In this document: piece after piece, positions 23,501 to 33,390 of the stretch | Position numbering within the stretch: position 1 is the stretch's first letter | Layout: every line of letters starts with the position of its first letter | Assembly (NCBI GenBank): GCA_947302515.1 | Contig: CAMYVT010000003.1 | Coordinates: forward strand, 1 to 64,000 | Length of the DNA stretch: 64,000 nucleotides | Direction of reading: 5' to 3' | DNA from: an uncultured Caryophanales bacterium | GTDB lineage: Bacteria > Bacillota_I > Bacilli_A > RF39 > UBA660 | Notes under the pieces: model-generated | The model's database searches: none | What the model was told of the DNA's origin: nothing | What the model saw: only the letters and a program-made list of their open reading frames with translations | Position numbers and translations under genes: made by a program

Positions 23501-23529
23501 TTATGTTATACTAGATGCAGGTGGTAAAA

Positions 23530-26133
23530 ATGAAAAAAATAATATTAGTAGATGGGAATAATTTATTATTTCGTAGTTTTTATGCAACTGCATATCAAGG
23601 TGTTATCATGAAAAATTCGAAAGGTTTTCCTACGAATGCTTTATATGGTTTTATTAATATGATGAATAAAATAATTAAAGAAGAAGCACCTAACTATATT
23701 ATGGTAGCTTTTGATAAAGGGAAAACTTTTCGTCATGATAAATATGAAGATTATAAAGCGGGTCGTCAAGCGATGCCAGATGAACTTAGATTACAATTTC
23801 CTGAAGCTAAAAAAGTTCTTGATACGATGGGAATTAAGTATTTTGAGATTGATAATTATGAAGCTGATGATATTATTGGTACGCTTGCGAAAAGAGTAGA
23901 TGAAGAAGATGAGTTTGTTGCTACTATAGTAAGTAGTGATAAAGACTTATTACAATTAATAAGTGATGAAGTAGTTGTTAAATTATTAAAACAAAATGAT
24001 CATATTATGATGGATAAAAATGAATTTAGAAATACTTATCAAGTAGATCCAATCCGTATGATAGACCTTAAAGCTCTTATGGGAGATTCTAGTGACAATA
24101 TTCCTGGAGTTAAAGGTATAGGAGAGAAAACCGCAATCAACTTACTTTCTAAATATGGATCTTTGGATGGAGTCTATGAACATATTGATGAGATTTCTGG
24201 TAAGACTAAAGAAAAACTTGAAGTAGATAAAGAAAATGCATATAAGAGTTTTGATTTAGCAACTATTTATAGAGAAGTTCCTCTTGATTTTGAATTAGAA
24301 GATTGTAAATATATGGGATATAAACCTAATGAATTTAAAGAGGAACTTGAAGAGTTAGAATTTTACTCATTACTAAAGAAAATGGATTTTAGTAGTGTTA
24401 GTGGAGAAGAAGAGAAGAAGAAAGAAGAAGAAAGTATTAATATACAGGATATCTCTAGTTTTAAAGAAAAAGATTTTGCCTTTTATATCGAGATTAGAGG
24501 TTCTGTATATAGTAAAAGTACTGTTCTTGGAATTGGCATTTATGATGGGGAGAATGGTTACTTTATTAATAGTGACGAAATCAATAAAAATAAAGATTTA
24601 TTTAAGACCGGGTGTTCTAAATATACATATGACTTAAAGAGATGCATGGTTGTATGTTCTGATTTAGAATTTAATAATGTATCTTTTGATACGATGATTG
24701 CTAGTTATTTACTAGATTATGTTGTTAAAGATGATATTAGTTTTGTTGCTAGAAGTTTTGATGTAGAGATACCTGATTATGAAACATTATTTGGTACAGA
24801 TAAGAGACCTAAAGAAATAGAAGATGACTATTTAGAAGAGATTTGTTGTTTGAAGGCTAAATTTGTTTATGATACTAGAGAGAGATTATCAAAAGAACTT
24901 GAAGAAAATGAAATGACTGATTTATTTAAAAAAATAGAAATGCCTTTAACTAGAGTTCTTGCTGATATGGAGAATACTGGTATTAGAGTAGATAGGGAGT
25001 ATTTAAAGAAAGTAGAGTCTGAATTAGAAGAACAAATGAAGAGTGTTGAAAAAGAGATATATGAATTTGCTGGTAGTGAATTTAATATTATGTCTCCCGC
25101 TCAACTTGCTAATGTATTATTTGTTGATTTAGGTATTAAATATCCTAAGAGAGTTAAGGATAATAAGTATTCTACGAGTAAAGATATATTAGATAAGATA
25201 GTTCATTTACATCCTATAATAGAAAAAGTACTAGAATATAGAACTCTTGCTAAGCTATATACTAATTATGCTATAGGACTACAGAATGAGATTAGAGAAG
25301 ATGGTAGAATTCATACGATATTTACGCAGACTTTAACACGTACTGGTAGACTTTCTAGTATTGAACCTAATCTTCAGAATATTCCTGCTAGAAGTGATTA
25401 TTCTAGACTTATTCGTAAAGCATTTTTACCAGATGAAGATTCTGTATTATTATCTAGTGATTACTCTCAAGTTGAACTTAGAATTTTTGCTCATATGAGT
25501 CACGAACAAAATTTAATTCAAGCTTTTGTTGAAGGTAAAGATATTCATGCTAAGACTGCTAGTGATATATTCCATGTTCCAATGGATAAGGTTACTAAAG
25601 ATATGAGAAGAAATGCTAAAGCAGTTAATTTTGGTATTTTATATGGAATTAGTGGCTTTGGATTATCAGAAGACTTAGGTATTGATATTACTACTGCCAA
25701 AGATTTTATTGATAATTATTTAGAAACATATCCTGGAATACAAGATTATATGGAGGAAGCTAAAGCCAATGCTTATAAGTATGGGTATGTTAAAACATTA
25801 ATGAATCGTAAGAGAGTAATTGATGAATTAAATAATAAAAATTATATGATACGTAGTAGTGGTGAAAGAATGGCTCTTAATACTCCTATTCAAGGTACGG
25901 CTGCTGATATACTTAAAAAAGCTATGGTTGAAATATATGCTGAATTTAATAAACGTGGATTAAAGAGTAAAATGTTAATTCAAGTACACGATGAACTTGT
26001 ATTTAATGTACTAAATTCTGAGCTTGAAGAAGTTAAGAAACTAGTTAAAGATATTATGGAAAATACATTTAAGTTAGATGTTCCTTTAAAAGTAGATATT
26101 GAGACTGGCTCTAACTGGTATGAAGCTAAGTAG
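23530..26133 (+). CDS. polA: DNA polymerase I without active proofreading
   Basis: Replication and repair polymerase. It has an N-terminal 5'-nuclease domain (about 1-290, starting VDGNNLLFRSFYA), a degenerate 3'-5' exonuclease domain (about 310-470) and a family A polymerase domain. Polymerase motifs A (SSDYSQVELRIFAH, about 642), B (RRNAKAVNFGILYG, about 692) and C (VHDELVF, about 818) are intact. The first exonuclease motif reads FYIEIRG (about 318) instead of D-x-E, so proofreading is probably lost, as in Bacillus. ATG 23530 has GGTGG upstream; extended -10 TGT-TATACT lies at 23504-23512. mutM starts 8 nt after the stop. Confidence 0.96.
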   Translation: MKKIILVDGNNLLFRSFYATAYQGVIMKNSKGFPTNALYGFINMMNKIIKEEAPNYIMVAFDKGKTFRHDKYEDYKAGRQAMPDELRLQFPEAKKVLDTMGIKYFEIDNYEADDIIGTLAKRVDEEDEFVATIVSSDKDLLQLISDEVVVKLLKQNDHIMMDKNEFRNTYQVDPIRMIDLKALMGDSSDNIPGVKGIGEKTAINLLSKYGSLDGVYEHIDEISGKTKEKLEVDKENAYKSFDLATIYREVPLDFELEDCKYMGYKPNEFKEELEELEFYSLLKKMDFSSVSGEEEKKKEEESINIQDISSFKEKDFAFYIEIRGSVYSKSTVLGIGIYDGENGYFINSDEINKNKDLFKTGCSKYTYDLKRCMVVCSDLEFNNVSFDTMIASYLLDYVVKDDISFVARSFDVEIPDYETLFGTDKRPKEIEDDYLEEICCLKAKFVYDTRERLSKELEENEMTDLFKKIEMPLTRVLADMENTGIRVDREYLKKVESELEEQMKSVEKEIYEFAGSEFNIMSPAQLANVLFVDLGIKYPKRVKDNKYSTSKDILDKIVHLHPIIEKVLEYRTLAKLYTNYAIGLQNEIREDGRIHTIFTQTLTRTGRLSSIEPNLQNIPARSDYSRLIRKAFLPDEDSVLLSSDYSQVELRIFAHMSHEQNLIQAFVEGKDIHAKTASDIFHVPMDKVTKDMRRNAKAVNFGILYGISGFGLSEDLGIDITTAKDFIDNYLETYPGIQDYMEEAKANAYKYGYVKTLMNRKRVIDELNNKNYMIRSSGERMALNTPIQGTAADILKKAMVEIYAEFNKRGLKSKMLIQVHDELVFNVLNSELEEVKKLVKDIMENTFKLDVPLKVDIETGSNWYEAK

Positions 26134-26141
26134 GTGATATT

Positions 26142-26966
26142 ATGCCAGAAAAACCAGAAGTAATTACAGTAGCAAAATCTTTAGAGACTAAAATTCTTAA
26201 TAAGAAGATTACTGGATGTAATATCTATTGGGATAATATTATTGCTTATCCTACAGTAGATAATTTTAAAAAAGATATTATTGGAGAAGTTATTAATTCT
26301 ATTAGTACAAGAGGTAAGTTTATTGTAATTGAACTTAGTAAATATGCTTTGCTTGTACATCTTAGAATGGAAGGAAAATTTTTCTTTAGAGAAGTAGGAG
26401 AAGAGATTGATAAACATGAACATGTGGAGTTAATACTTGATAATAAAATATCATTTAGATATCATGATGTACGAAAATTTGGTAAGATGTATTTAATTCC
26501 TAAAGATGAAGTGTATTTTGTTAAACCCCTTAGTGATTTGGGTTATGAGTATTATGATTCTAGATTAGATGAAGAATATTTACTTGAAAAGTTTAAAAAC
26601 AAAAAACTACCTATTAAGAGTGTTTTACTTGATCAAGGTATTATTACTGGTATTGGTAATATTTATGACGATGAAATATTATTTATGAGTCATCTTCATC
26701 CACTAGAAGCAGCTTGTAATCTTACTAAGAAGGATTGTAGTAATATTATTGCTAATACTAAAGATGTTTTAGATAGAGCAGTAAAACTTGGTGGTACTAC
26801 TATTAAAAGTTTTACTTCTAGTGAAGGAGTTCACGGACTTTTTCAAAATGAATTACTAGTTCATGGTAAAGAAATATGTCCTAATTGTGGTAGTAAACTT
26901 GATAAAATTAAAGTTAATGGTAGAGGGACATATTACTGTAGTAAGTGTCAAAAATTAAAAAAATAA
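26142..26966 (+). CDS. mutM: Formamidopyrimidine-DNA glycosylase (MutM/Fpg)
   Basis: Base-excision enzyme removing 8-oxoguanine and FaPy lesions with AP-lyase activity. The catalytic N-terminus is present as M-P-E (P2, E3); the sequence reads MPEKPEVITV where MPELPEVET is usual. The helix-two-turn-helix region (DQGIITGIGNIYDDEILF) and the C-terminal zinc finger (CPNCG near 246, then YYCSKCQ) are intact. Length of 274 residues is normal. It is encoded directly after polA, as in Bacillus. Confidence 0.95.
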   Translation: MPEKPEVITVAKSLETKILNKKITGCNIYWDNIIAYPTVDNFKKDIIGEVINSISTRGKFIVIELSKYALLVHLRMEGKFFFREVGEEIDKHEHVELILDNKISFRYHDVRKFGKMYLIPKDEVYFVKPLSDLGYEYYDSRLDEEYLLEKFKNKKLPIKSVLLDQGIITGIGNIYDDEILFMSHLHPLEAACNLTKKDCSNIIANTKDVLDRAVKLGGTTIKSFTSSEGVHGLFQNELLVHGKEICPNCGSKLDKIKVNGRGTYYCSKCQKLKK

Positions 26967-26989
26967 TAGTTAAGACTATTATTTTTTTT
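26957..26989 (+). terminator. Intrinsic terminator of polA-mutM
   Basis: AAATAATAGT (26961-26970) pairs with ACTATTATTT (26975-26984) around TAAG, followed by T8 in total. Confidence 0.8.
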
Positions 26990-27040
26990 GTTATTTTTAT
27001 ATAATATAATTGTATTATAGGGTTGGTTAGGAGGATACAT

Positions 27041-28450
27041 ATGAAGAAGACGAAAATTATTTGTAGTGTTGGGCCTGCTTCTAATAATGTTGATGTTATG
27101 GTGGAAATGGTTCGTAATGGTATGAATTGTGCTAGAATTAATCTTTCTCATGCTAGCCGTGATAGTATTAAAGAAACTATAGAAGTAGTACGTAAAGTAC
27201 GTCGTAAGACTGGTGTTCCAGTTGCGATTATGTATGATACTAAAGGACCAGAATTTCGTACTTTAGAATTTGAAAAAGATTCTGGTATTACTCTTAAAGC
27301 TGGTCAAAAGATTAAAATTGTCAAGAATAAAGTTTTAGGTAATAAGGGGCAGTTTAGTGTTAATCATCCTGAGGCGCTTGACTATATAGAAGTCGGACAT
27401 CATGTATTGGTTGATAATGCTTTACTTGATTTAGAAGTTATTGAAAAAGGTAATAATTATGTTAAGCTCCAAGCTTTAAATGATGGTGAAATTAAAAGTC
27501 ATAAGACTTTAAATGTTCCCGGAGTTAATCTTAATTTAAAATTTATTAGTGATATAGATCGTGAAGATATTATTTTTGCAGCTAAACATTCATGTGATTA
27601 CTTAGCTTTGTCTTTTGTAAATACTCGTGAAGATGTTTTAGAAGCACTTGATATTATTGAAGAAGCTGGAGGAGATGCTAGAGTAATATCTAAGATTGAG
27701 AGTCAAACTGGTATTGAAAATATAGATGATATTATTGCTGTTAGTGATGGTATTATGATTGCTCGCGGTGATTTAGGAGTAGAGGTTCCAATGGAAATGC
27801 TTCCAATGATTCAAAAAGATATTATTCGTAAATGTCGTGAACAGGGTAAGTTTGCTATTGTTGCAACAGAAATGTTAGCATCTATGTATACTAATCCTAG
27901 ACCTACTAGAGCAGAGGTTTCTGATATTGCTAATGCTGTTCTTGATGGGACTGATTGTGTAATGTTATCTGGTGAAACTACTGTTGGAAAATATCCTGTA
28001 CAAGCAGTTTCATATATGAGTAAAATATGTGAATATGTTGAATCTACTATTGATTATTCTAAACATACTGATTATAAGAGACAAATAGGTGTTAGTGATA
28101 CTATTGCTAAACTTGTTGTTGATGCTGTTGATTATGATGATATAAAAGTTATTGTTACCACAACAATGACAGGTTTTACGGCAAGAAAAGTTAGTAATTT
28201 AAGACCTAATACACCAATACTGGCATGTTGTCCATCTAATCATATTGCAGAAAAAGTAGCACTTAATTTTGGGGTAGAACCTTATGTTTTAAAAGAAATA
28301 TTTGATGATGCTACTAAGATGGTTGATGTTACTAAAGAAATAGCTAAAAAAGAATTTAATTTAAATGATGGTGATCTGATAATTATAACGGCTGGTTTGC
28401 CGTTAGGTGAGACGAGAACAACAAATTATATAAGAATTGTAGAAGTATAA
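27041..28450 (+). CDS. pyk: Pyruvate kinase
   Basis: Last glycolytic step, phosphoenolpyruvate + ADP to pyruvate + ATP. The start TKIICSVGPAS, the phosphate-transfer/active-site segment VISKIESQTGIENIDDII and GIMIARGDLGVE, and MLSGETTVGKYP are all present. At 469 residues it lacks the extra PEP-utiliser-like C-terminal domain seen in Bacillus (585 residues). ATG 27041 follows GGAGGATACAT. It stands alone between two terminators. Confidence 0.96.
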   Translation: MKKTKIICSVGPASNNVDVMVEMVRNGMNCARINLSHASRDSIKETIEVVRKVRRKTGVPVAIMYDTKGPEFRTLEFEKDSGITLKAGQKIKIVKNKVLGNKGQFSVNHPEALDYIEVGHHVLVDNALLDLEVIEKGNNYVKLQALNDGEIKSHKTLNVPGVNLNLKFISDIDREDIIFAAKHSCDYLALSFVNTREDVLEALDIIEEAGGDARVISKIESQTGIENIDDIIAVSDGIMIARGDLGVEVPMEMLPMIQKDIIRKCREQGKFAIVATEMLASMYTNPRPTRAEVSDIANAVLDGTDCVMLSGETTVGKYPVQAVSYMSKICEYVESTIDYSKHTDYKRQIGVSDTIAKLVVDAVDYDDIKVIVTTTMTGFTARKVSNLRPNTPILACCPSNHIAEKVALNFGVEPYVLKEIFDDATKMVDVTKEIAKKEFNLNDGDLIIITAGLPLGETRTTNYIRIVEV

Positions 28451-28451
28451 T

Positions 28452-28482
28452 AAAACATTACCAAATTGGTAATGTTTTTATT
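28452..28482 (+). terminator. Intrinsic terminator of pyk
   Basis: AAAACATTACC (28452-28462) pairs with GGTAATGTTTT (28468-28478) around AAATT. Confidence 0.8.
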
Positions 28483-28505
28483 TACATTTATAATGTATTA
28501 ATAAC

Positions 28506-28522
28506 TGTAAATTGTATGTAAA
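28506..28522 (+). promoter_or_regulatory. WalR-type binding site
   Basis: TGTAAA (28506-28511), five bases, TGTAAA (28517-28522) is an exact match to the WalR (YycF) consensus TGTWAH-N5-TGTWAH. WalRK controls cell-wall genes in Bacillota, and the next gene is an LtaS-like envelope enzyme. Binding is not shown. Confidence 0.5.
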
Positions 28523-28562
28523 TTGTGTGTATAAATTTACATTTTTATTTATAGACTTTACA

Positions 28563-28588
28563 CCTTATATTATAATAATAATATAAGG
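28563..28588. promoter_or_regulatory. 26-bp inverted repeat over the promoter of 28602
   Basis: CCTTATATTAT (28563-28573) and ATAATATAAGG (28578-28588) form a perfect 11-bp inverted repeat around AATA. It covers the likely -10 region (TAATAT 28579-28584, with TTTACA 16 bp upstream at 28557), so it may be an operator or a 5' hairpin. Confidence 0.5.
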
Positions 28589-28601
28589 TAGTAGGTGTAA
28601 T

Positions 28602-30527
28602 ATGAAAAAGACATTTGTTAGATATTTCTTGTTTTTACTTTATATTGAATTTGTTCTTCATATTGCGTGTTTTCATTCAATAGAATTATCATCTACTATG
28701 TTTATATTATTCACATCTGTTGTTGTTAGTGGTTTATTAACAATAATAGCTTCTTTAGTAAAAAAAGAGAAAGCTAGAAAGATTGTAATAAGAGTATTTA
28801 TTGGATTTATTGTATTACTATATGGAGCAGAACTTGTATACTTTAGTATTTATGAATCATTCTTTAGTTTTAATGGTATACAGTTTGCTGGAGCTTTGGT
28901 TGGAGGATATGACAAAGTTTTATCAACTATATTTCATAATATATTCTACATTTTATTATTTGTTGCTCCTGCGATATGGTTTATGATTATAACTCCAGAA
29001 ATAAATAAAAATAAATATGAATTAGCAGTTATTCTTCTTTTTATGACAGTTTGTTCTTCATATTTATTTGTATTTACACAAGTTATTGGTAAAAAAGATA
29101 ATAATAGTATTTATACATTAATTCATTATAAGAATTTACCAGTACAAAATGTTCGTAAGATGGGATTATTTACATCTACATCTATTAGTTTAGAAAGAAA
29201 ATTATTTGGAATTAAAACAATATTAAAACAAGATGAAGATAATTTAAATAATAAAAGATCTATATTAATGGATAAGATTGATACTACTTATAATATTGAT
29301 AATACAATTGATTTTAGAAAATTAATTAGAGAAGAATCTAATCCTACAATTAATTATTTACATAAATATTATTTTAATCAAGAAGCTACTGAACAAAATG
29401 AGTTTACTGGTATATTTCAGGAAAAGAATCTTATCTTTATAATGGCTGAATCATTTGATGAGATTGCGATTGATCCTGAACTTACTCCAACATTATATAA
29501 AATAAAAACTGAAGGTATTATATTTAATAATTATTTTGCTCCTAAGTATCCAGCAAGTACTGCGGATGGAGAATATATGCTTGAGTGGGGAACACTTCCA
29601 ATAATTGGAGAAAATTATAGTTTAATTGATATGGTGTATAATACTAATCCATATTTGTTACCTACAGAGTTTAAAAAATATAATTATAAGACTTATGTTT
29701 ATCACGATTATATGGGTTATTATAATCGTAGATCTGATTACTTTAGTACTCTTAATTTTGATGGACATAAATATTGTAATGAGGGAATTACTACTCAATG
29801 TGAATTCTTTCATGGTAGTGATTATGATATGATGCAGCAAACCGCTGATGACTTTATTAATCAAGAAAAGTTCTTTGCATATTATATTACTTTAAGTGGG
29901 CATGGTTCATATGATTCAAGTAACTTTGTAGCAGAAAAACATATGTCTAAGGTTGCTAATCTACCATACTCTTATCAAGTTAAATATTATTTAGCTGCTA
30001 ATATAGATTTTGATTTAGCAATGCAAGTGTTAATTAATAAATTAGAAGAAGCTAATAAATTAGATGATACTGTTATTGTTATATCAAGTGACCATACTCC
30101 TTATTATTTATCTAATAAAGAAGTCAATAGTAGATCTAGTATTGATAGGGATAATAAGTTTGATAGAAATAGAGGATCATTAATCATATACAATAGTGCA
30201 TATAAAAAGAAAACTACTATTGATAAGTATGCAATGAATATAGATGTACTTCCTACAGTACTTAATATGTTTGCAATGCCATATGATTCTAGATTAATAA
30301 TTGGTAAAGATATTATGGCTCCAAATAATGAAGGAGTAGTAATATTCCCTGATAGAAGTTGGATTAATAATAAGGGAAGTTATGATGCTGAGGGTGGAAG
30401 ATTTAATTCTTTCTCGGGAACAGTAGATGATAAGTATGTTAAAAAAATAACTAATGAGGTTAATGAAAAATATAATGTGTCTGTAAGTACACAGTATAAT
30501 GATTATTTAAAATATATATTTAAATAG
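28602..30527 (+). CDS. LtaS-like phosphoglycerol transferase (sulfatase fold)
   Basis: A membrane enzyme with five N-terminal spans (to about residue 160) and an extracytoplasmic alkaline phosphatase/sulfatase-like domain, as in lipoteichoic acid synthase. Visible motifs are IFIMAESFDEIAIDP (metal binding), the nucleophile region PASTADGEY with T320, ITLSGHGSYD, and ISSDHTPYY. Substrate would be phosphatidylglycerol, with transfer of glycerol phosphate to a surface polymer; whether it is LtaS proper or a capsule-type relative is unclear. At 641 residues it is normal. It opens an operon with two exported proteins and lies behind a WalR-like box. Confidence 0.85.
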   Translation: MKKTFVRYFLFLLYIEFVLHIACFHSIELSSTMFILFTSVVVSGLLTIIASLVKKEKARKIVIRVFIGFIVLLYGAELVYFSIYESFFSFNGIQFAGALVGGYDKVLSTIFHNIFYILLFVAPAIWFMIITPEINKNKYELAVILLFMTVCSSYLFVFTQVIGKKDNNSIYTLIHYKNLPVQNVRKMGLFTSTSISLERKLFGIKTILKQDEDNLNNKRSILMDKIDTTYNIDNTIDFRKLIREESNPTINYLHKYYFNQEATEQNEFTGIFQEKNLIFIMAESFDEIAIDPELTPTLYKIKTEGIIFNNYFAPKYPASTADGEYMLEWGTLPIIGENYSLIDMVYNTNPYLLPTEFKKYNYKTYVYHDYMGYYNRRSDYFSTLNFDGHKYCNEGITTQCEFFHGSDYDMMQQTADDFINQEKFFAYYITLSGHGSYDSSNFVAEKHMSKVANLPYSYQVKYYLAANIDFDLAMQVLINKLEEANKLDDTVIVISSDHTPYYLSNKEVNSRSSIDRDNKFDRNRGSLIIYNSAYKKKTTIDKYAMNIDVLPTVLNMFAMPYDSRLIIGKDIMAPNNEGVVIFPDRSWINNKGSYDAEGGRFNSFSGTVDDKYVKKITNEVNEKYNVSVSTQYNDYLKYIFK

Positions 30528-30536
30528 GAGGTAAGT

Positions 30537-31310
30537 ATGAACAGAAGTAAAGCAATTAATACAATTATTGTTTTGTTACTAGTTGGGTCTTTCAATTTAT
30601 TAATGTTAGGCACGATTTGTTATGCCTTAGAAGATAATATTGAAAACTACAAGTATAGTGATACTTCTGAATATGCTAGTATAACAGCTGGTTTGGCTTT
30701 AATTGATGACTTACCTATAGAATTTAATATTCAAAATAAATACTTTAGTGGATTTGATTCTTTAGCAAATGATGTCAGAGAAAGTATTATTATGGCTTAT
30801 ATGTTAAAAAATAATATTAATACATACAAATGTGGAGATGGAAAAGATCTTTGTATAGATAAAAAGAATTTAAAAAATGAAGAAGTAATGAAGATATTTA
30901 ATACTGCTACTACATTTACTTCTACTAGTATTAAATTATATTTAGATGATTATGGTAATCATAATATTAGTAGTACTAGTACTTCTACTTTCTATAGAAT
31001 GGTATTAGATGATAATAATCAACATTATAGAAAATATACTAAGTTTTTAAAATATAAAGAAAAAGATGATTTATATATATTCTATGTATATGAAGGATAC
31101 TATAGAGGTAATTGTACTAAGGGAGAAACATTAAAATTATATGATTTCTTATCTGGAGAAGAAGTATATATAGATTCATGTAATGGTAATAATGAATTTG
31201 AAAATCTTCCAAAAGAAGAAATAAGTAAATTACAATTATATAAATATGAATTAAAAAAGAATGAAGATGGAGAGTTCTATTTATATGGATATAATCCTGT
31301 TAATTCTTAG
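30537..31310 (+). CDS. Exported protein of unknown function
   Basis: A 257-residue protein with an N-terminal signal or anchor segment (about 7-30, ending MLGTICYA) and a polar, Asn/Tyr/Lys-rich mature part. There is no lipobox (I precedes the Cys) and no sorting signal. The mature part has Cys pairs (YKCGDGKDLCI; NCTKG...DSCNG). It lies 9 bp after the LtaS-like gene and 11 bp before a TasA-like gene, so all three are co-transcribed and probably act at the surface. Family not recognised. Confidence 0.7.
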   Translation: MNRSKAINTIIVLLLVGSFNLLMLGTICYALEDNIENYKYSDTSEYASITAGLALIDDLPIEFNIQNKYFSGFDSLANDVRESIIMAYMLKNNINTYKCGDGKDLCIDKKNLKNEEVMKIFNTATTFTSTSIKLYLDDYGNHNISSTSTSTFYRMVLDDNNQHYRKYTKFLKYKEKDDLYIFYVYEGYYRGNCTKGETLKLYDFLSGEEVYIDSCNGNNEFENLPKEEISKLQLYKYELKKNEDGEFYLYGYNPVNS

Positions 31311-31321
31311 TAGGTGATTGT

Positions 31322-32365
31322 ATGAGAAAGAGAAAAAAATCTCTAATATTAGGAATAATACTATTAGTATTAGTTTTAGGTATAGGATATGCTTATCTAA
31401 CAACAACATTATCAATCAATGGTATTACAGATGTAGATTCTAATACCTGGAATATTTACTGGGATAACGTACAAGTGACTACAGGATCAGTTACAGGAGC
31501 ACAAGTAACTACTGCACCTACAATAGATACAAATAAAACTACAGTAAGTTTTCATGTAAGATTAAAAGAACCTGGAGAGTATTATGAATTTACTGTAGAT
31601 GCTAAAAACGATGGTAGTATAGATGCTATGATTGAAACTATTACTAAGACAACAAGTATTCCTAATTATTTAAGATATACTGTTACTTATGAGGATGAGA
31701 CACCTATAGTAGAAAACCATTTGTTGGCTGCAAATTCTACTGAAAAATATTTAATTAGAGTAGAGTATAGAACAGATATTAATCCAGGAGATTTACCTAC
31801 AAATGCTGCTTCTATAGATTTGTCTTTTGGTGTTAATTATATTCAATCTGATAATAATGCAGTAGTAGTAAATCATAAATTTACTGGTACAAAATATATG
31901 GCTGCTGATGAAACTATTAATATAGGGGATTCTATTATAGAAAAGAATTTATATGATACAGCTGCTTCTGCGATGTCACAGTCTACTGAATATTGGGTAC
32001 ATGCTAATGACATTCCATTCTGTTTTAATCTTACTGTAGTAAAAGATATTGTAACAGATGCTGAACTTGAACTTATTGTTACTCCAGAAATGGTGAATAC
32101 ATATCCTAGTATGACTGCAGGAACATATTATTTGAAAAACCGAAGCGATAAATATAGTGAAAATGTTGCTACGCTTCGTACAGCATTTGGATCGTCTATG
32201 TGTACAGAAAGTACAGATACATACTCTGAATACTTCTGTAGAGTTGGTGAATTAGAGGCAAAAACAACCAATGAAGCTACCGGTATTAATTTTATTGGAA
32301 TATATTATACTTGTGCTTGTGAACTTGGAAATAATAGAGATAATTTCTACTGCTGGCATGAATAA
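31322..32365 (+). CDS. TasA/camelysin-like secreted protein, copy 2
   Basis: Residues 1-185 closely repeat copy 1 (19190): basic start, hydrophobic segment GIILLVLVLGIGYAYLTTT and the beta domain with EYYEFTVDAKNDGSIDAMI. The C-terminal ~160 residues differ and hold several Cys (PFCFN, SSMCTES, YFCRV, YTCACE, FYCWHE). The part around TAGTYYLKNRSDKYSENVA and YFCRVGELE resembles copy 3 (55527), so copies 2 and 3 share a related C-terminal domain. RBS AGGTGATT. Co-transcribed with the LtaS-like gene. A surface fibre or adhesin role is inference. Confidence 0.72.
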   Translation: MRKRKKSLILGIILLVLVLGIGYAYLTTTLSINGITDVDSNTWNIYWDNVQVTTGSVTGAQVTTAPTIDTNKTTVSFHVRLKEPGEYYEFTVDAKNDGSIDAMIETITKTTSIPNYLRYTVTYEDETPIVENHLLAANSTEKYLIRVEYRTDINPGDLPTNAASIDLSFGVNYIQSDNNAVVVNHKFTGTKYMAADETINIGDSIIEKNLYDTAASAMSQSTEYWVHANDIPFCFNLTVVKDIVTDAELELIVTPEMVNTYPSMTAGTYYLKNRSDKYSENVATLRTAFGSSMCTESTDTYSEYFCRVGELEAKTTNEATGINFIGIYYTCACELGNNRDNFYCWHE

Positions 32366-32393
32366 AAAAGATACAGATTATTCTGTATCTTTT
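32363..32393. terminator. Bidirectional terminator between 31322 and 32378
   Basis: AAAAGATACAGA (32366-32377) pairs with TCTGTATCTTTT (32382-32393) around TTAT; both flanks suit termination of the convergent genes. Confidence 0.8.
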
Positions 32394-32704
32394 ATTTTGA
32401 AATATAAATCATATAATTTTTGTGTACCATTTTCTAATGTATAGTAATGGAATATATATGGAATAAATAATAATAATGTTAAGATGAATAGAAGTAGTAG
32501 GGCAATTTGTTCTAATGCTATAAAACCTAATAAAAATAATATTGCAGATATTCCTACAAAGAATGTTACTATTAAATGTATTAATCTTTCATGTTGAAAA
32601 AACTTTATTTTAGTTAGGACTTCTTCTGATAGTCCTTTTTTTATATTTTTCTTTTCTATTTTTTCTTCTAATTCTTTTATATAATCTTCTAATTTTTGTT
32701 TCAT
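32378..32704 (-). CDS. Small two-span membrane protein downstream of gmk
   Basis: The 108-residue protein has a charged coiled-coil-like N-terminus (about 1-38), then two membrane spans (about 42-64 and 66-86) and a short polar end. Not recognised. Its ATG overlaps the gmk stop (ATGA-type), so it is the last gene of the tmcAL-gmk operon. Confidence 0.7.
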   Translation of the reverse strand: MKQKLEDYIKELEEKIEKKNIKKGLSEEVLTKIKFFQHERLIHLIVTFFVGISAILFLLGFIALEQIALLLLFILTLLLFIPYIFHYYTLENGTQKLYDLYFKIKDTE

Positions 32705-33390
32705 TATTCTTCCTCCAATTTATCTTTTGTTCTTGTATTATCAAATTCTTCATTCATTAAGAATTCATGAATTATTTCCTCTTTATTAGCAACTAATACT
32801 TCTTCTATACGATCAACTCTACATTTTTCTGCTTTAATAATTGATTCTACTTTAGATACTGCATCTTCTAGTTTATCATTTACTACAACATAGTTATATT
32901 TAGTTACTTCATTCATTTCTTTATATGCTTCATTAAATCTTTCAAGTATTTTATCTTTATCTTCTGTTTTTCTATTAGCAAGTCTTTTTAATAATTCTTT
33001 TTCTGATGGTGGCATTATAAAGATAAATAATGCTTCTGGGACTAATTCTTTTATTTTTCTTGCTCCTTGTATTTCTATTACTAGGACTACATCATATCCT
33101 TTATCTAATTTTTCTATTATTTTTTCTTTAGGAGTACCATAATAATTACCAGTATATTCTGCATATTCTAAAAAATAATTATCTTTTATTTTTTCTTCAA
33201 ATTCATCTTTTTCTAAGAAATAATAGTTTACTCCTTCTTCTTCACCTTTTCTGGGCTTTCTAGAAGTTGCTGATACTGATAACCAAACATTTTTATTATT
33301 ATCTAATACTTTACCAATAATAGTATCTTTACCAGAACCTGATGGACCTGAGACTACAATTAATTGACCTTGTTTTTTTTGTTTAATCAT
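32704..33390 (-). CDS. gmk: Guanylate kinase
   Basis: Phosphorylates GMP to GDP. P-loop GPSGSGKDT (15-23), the GMP-binding SATSRKPRKGEEEGVNYYF and ALFIFIMPPS are intact. At 228 residues it has a ~20-residue acidic C-terminal extension relative to the usual ~205. GGAGGAGAAA precedes the ATG. It starts inside the end of tmcAL (8-nt overlap). Confidence 0.95.
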   Translation of the reverse strand: MIKQKKQGQLIVVSGPSGSGKDTIIGKVLDNNKNVWLSVSATSRKPRKGEEEGVNYYFLEKDEFEEKIKDNYFLEYAEYTGNYYGTPKEKIIEKLDKGYDVVLVIEIQGARKIKELVPEALFIFIMPPSEKELLKRLANRKTEDKDKILERFNEAYKEMNEVTKYNYVVVNDKLEDAVSKVESIIKAEKCRVDRIEEVLVANKEEIIHEFLMNEEFDNTRTKDKLEEE

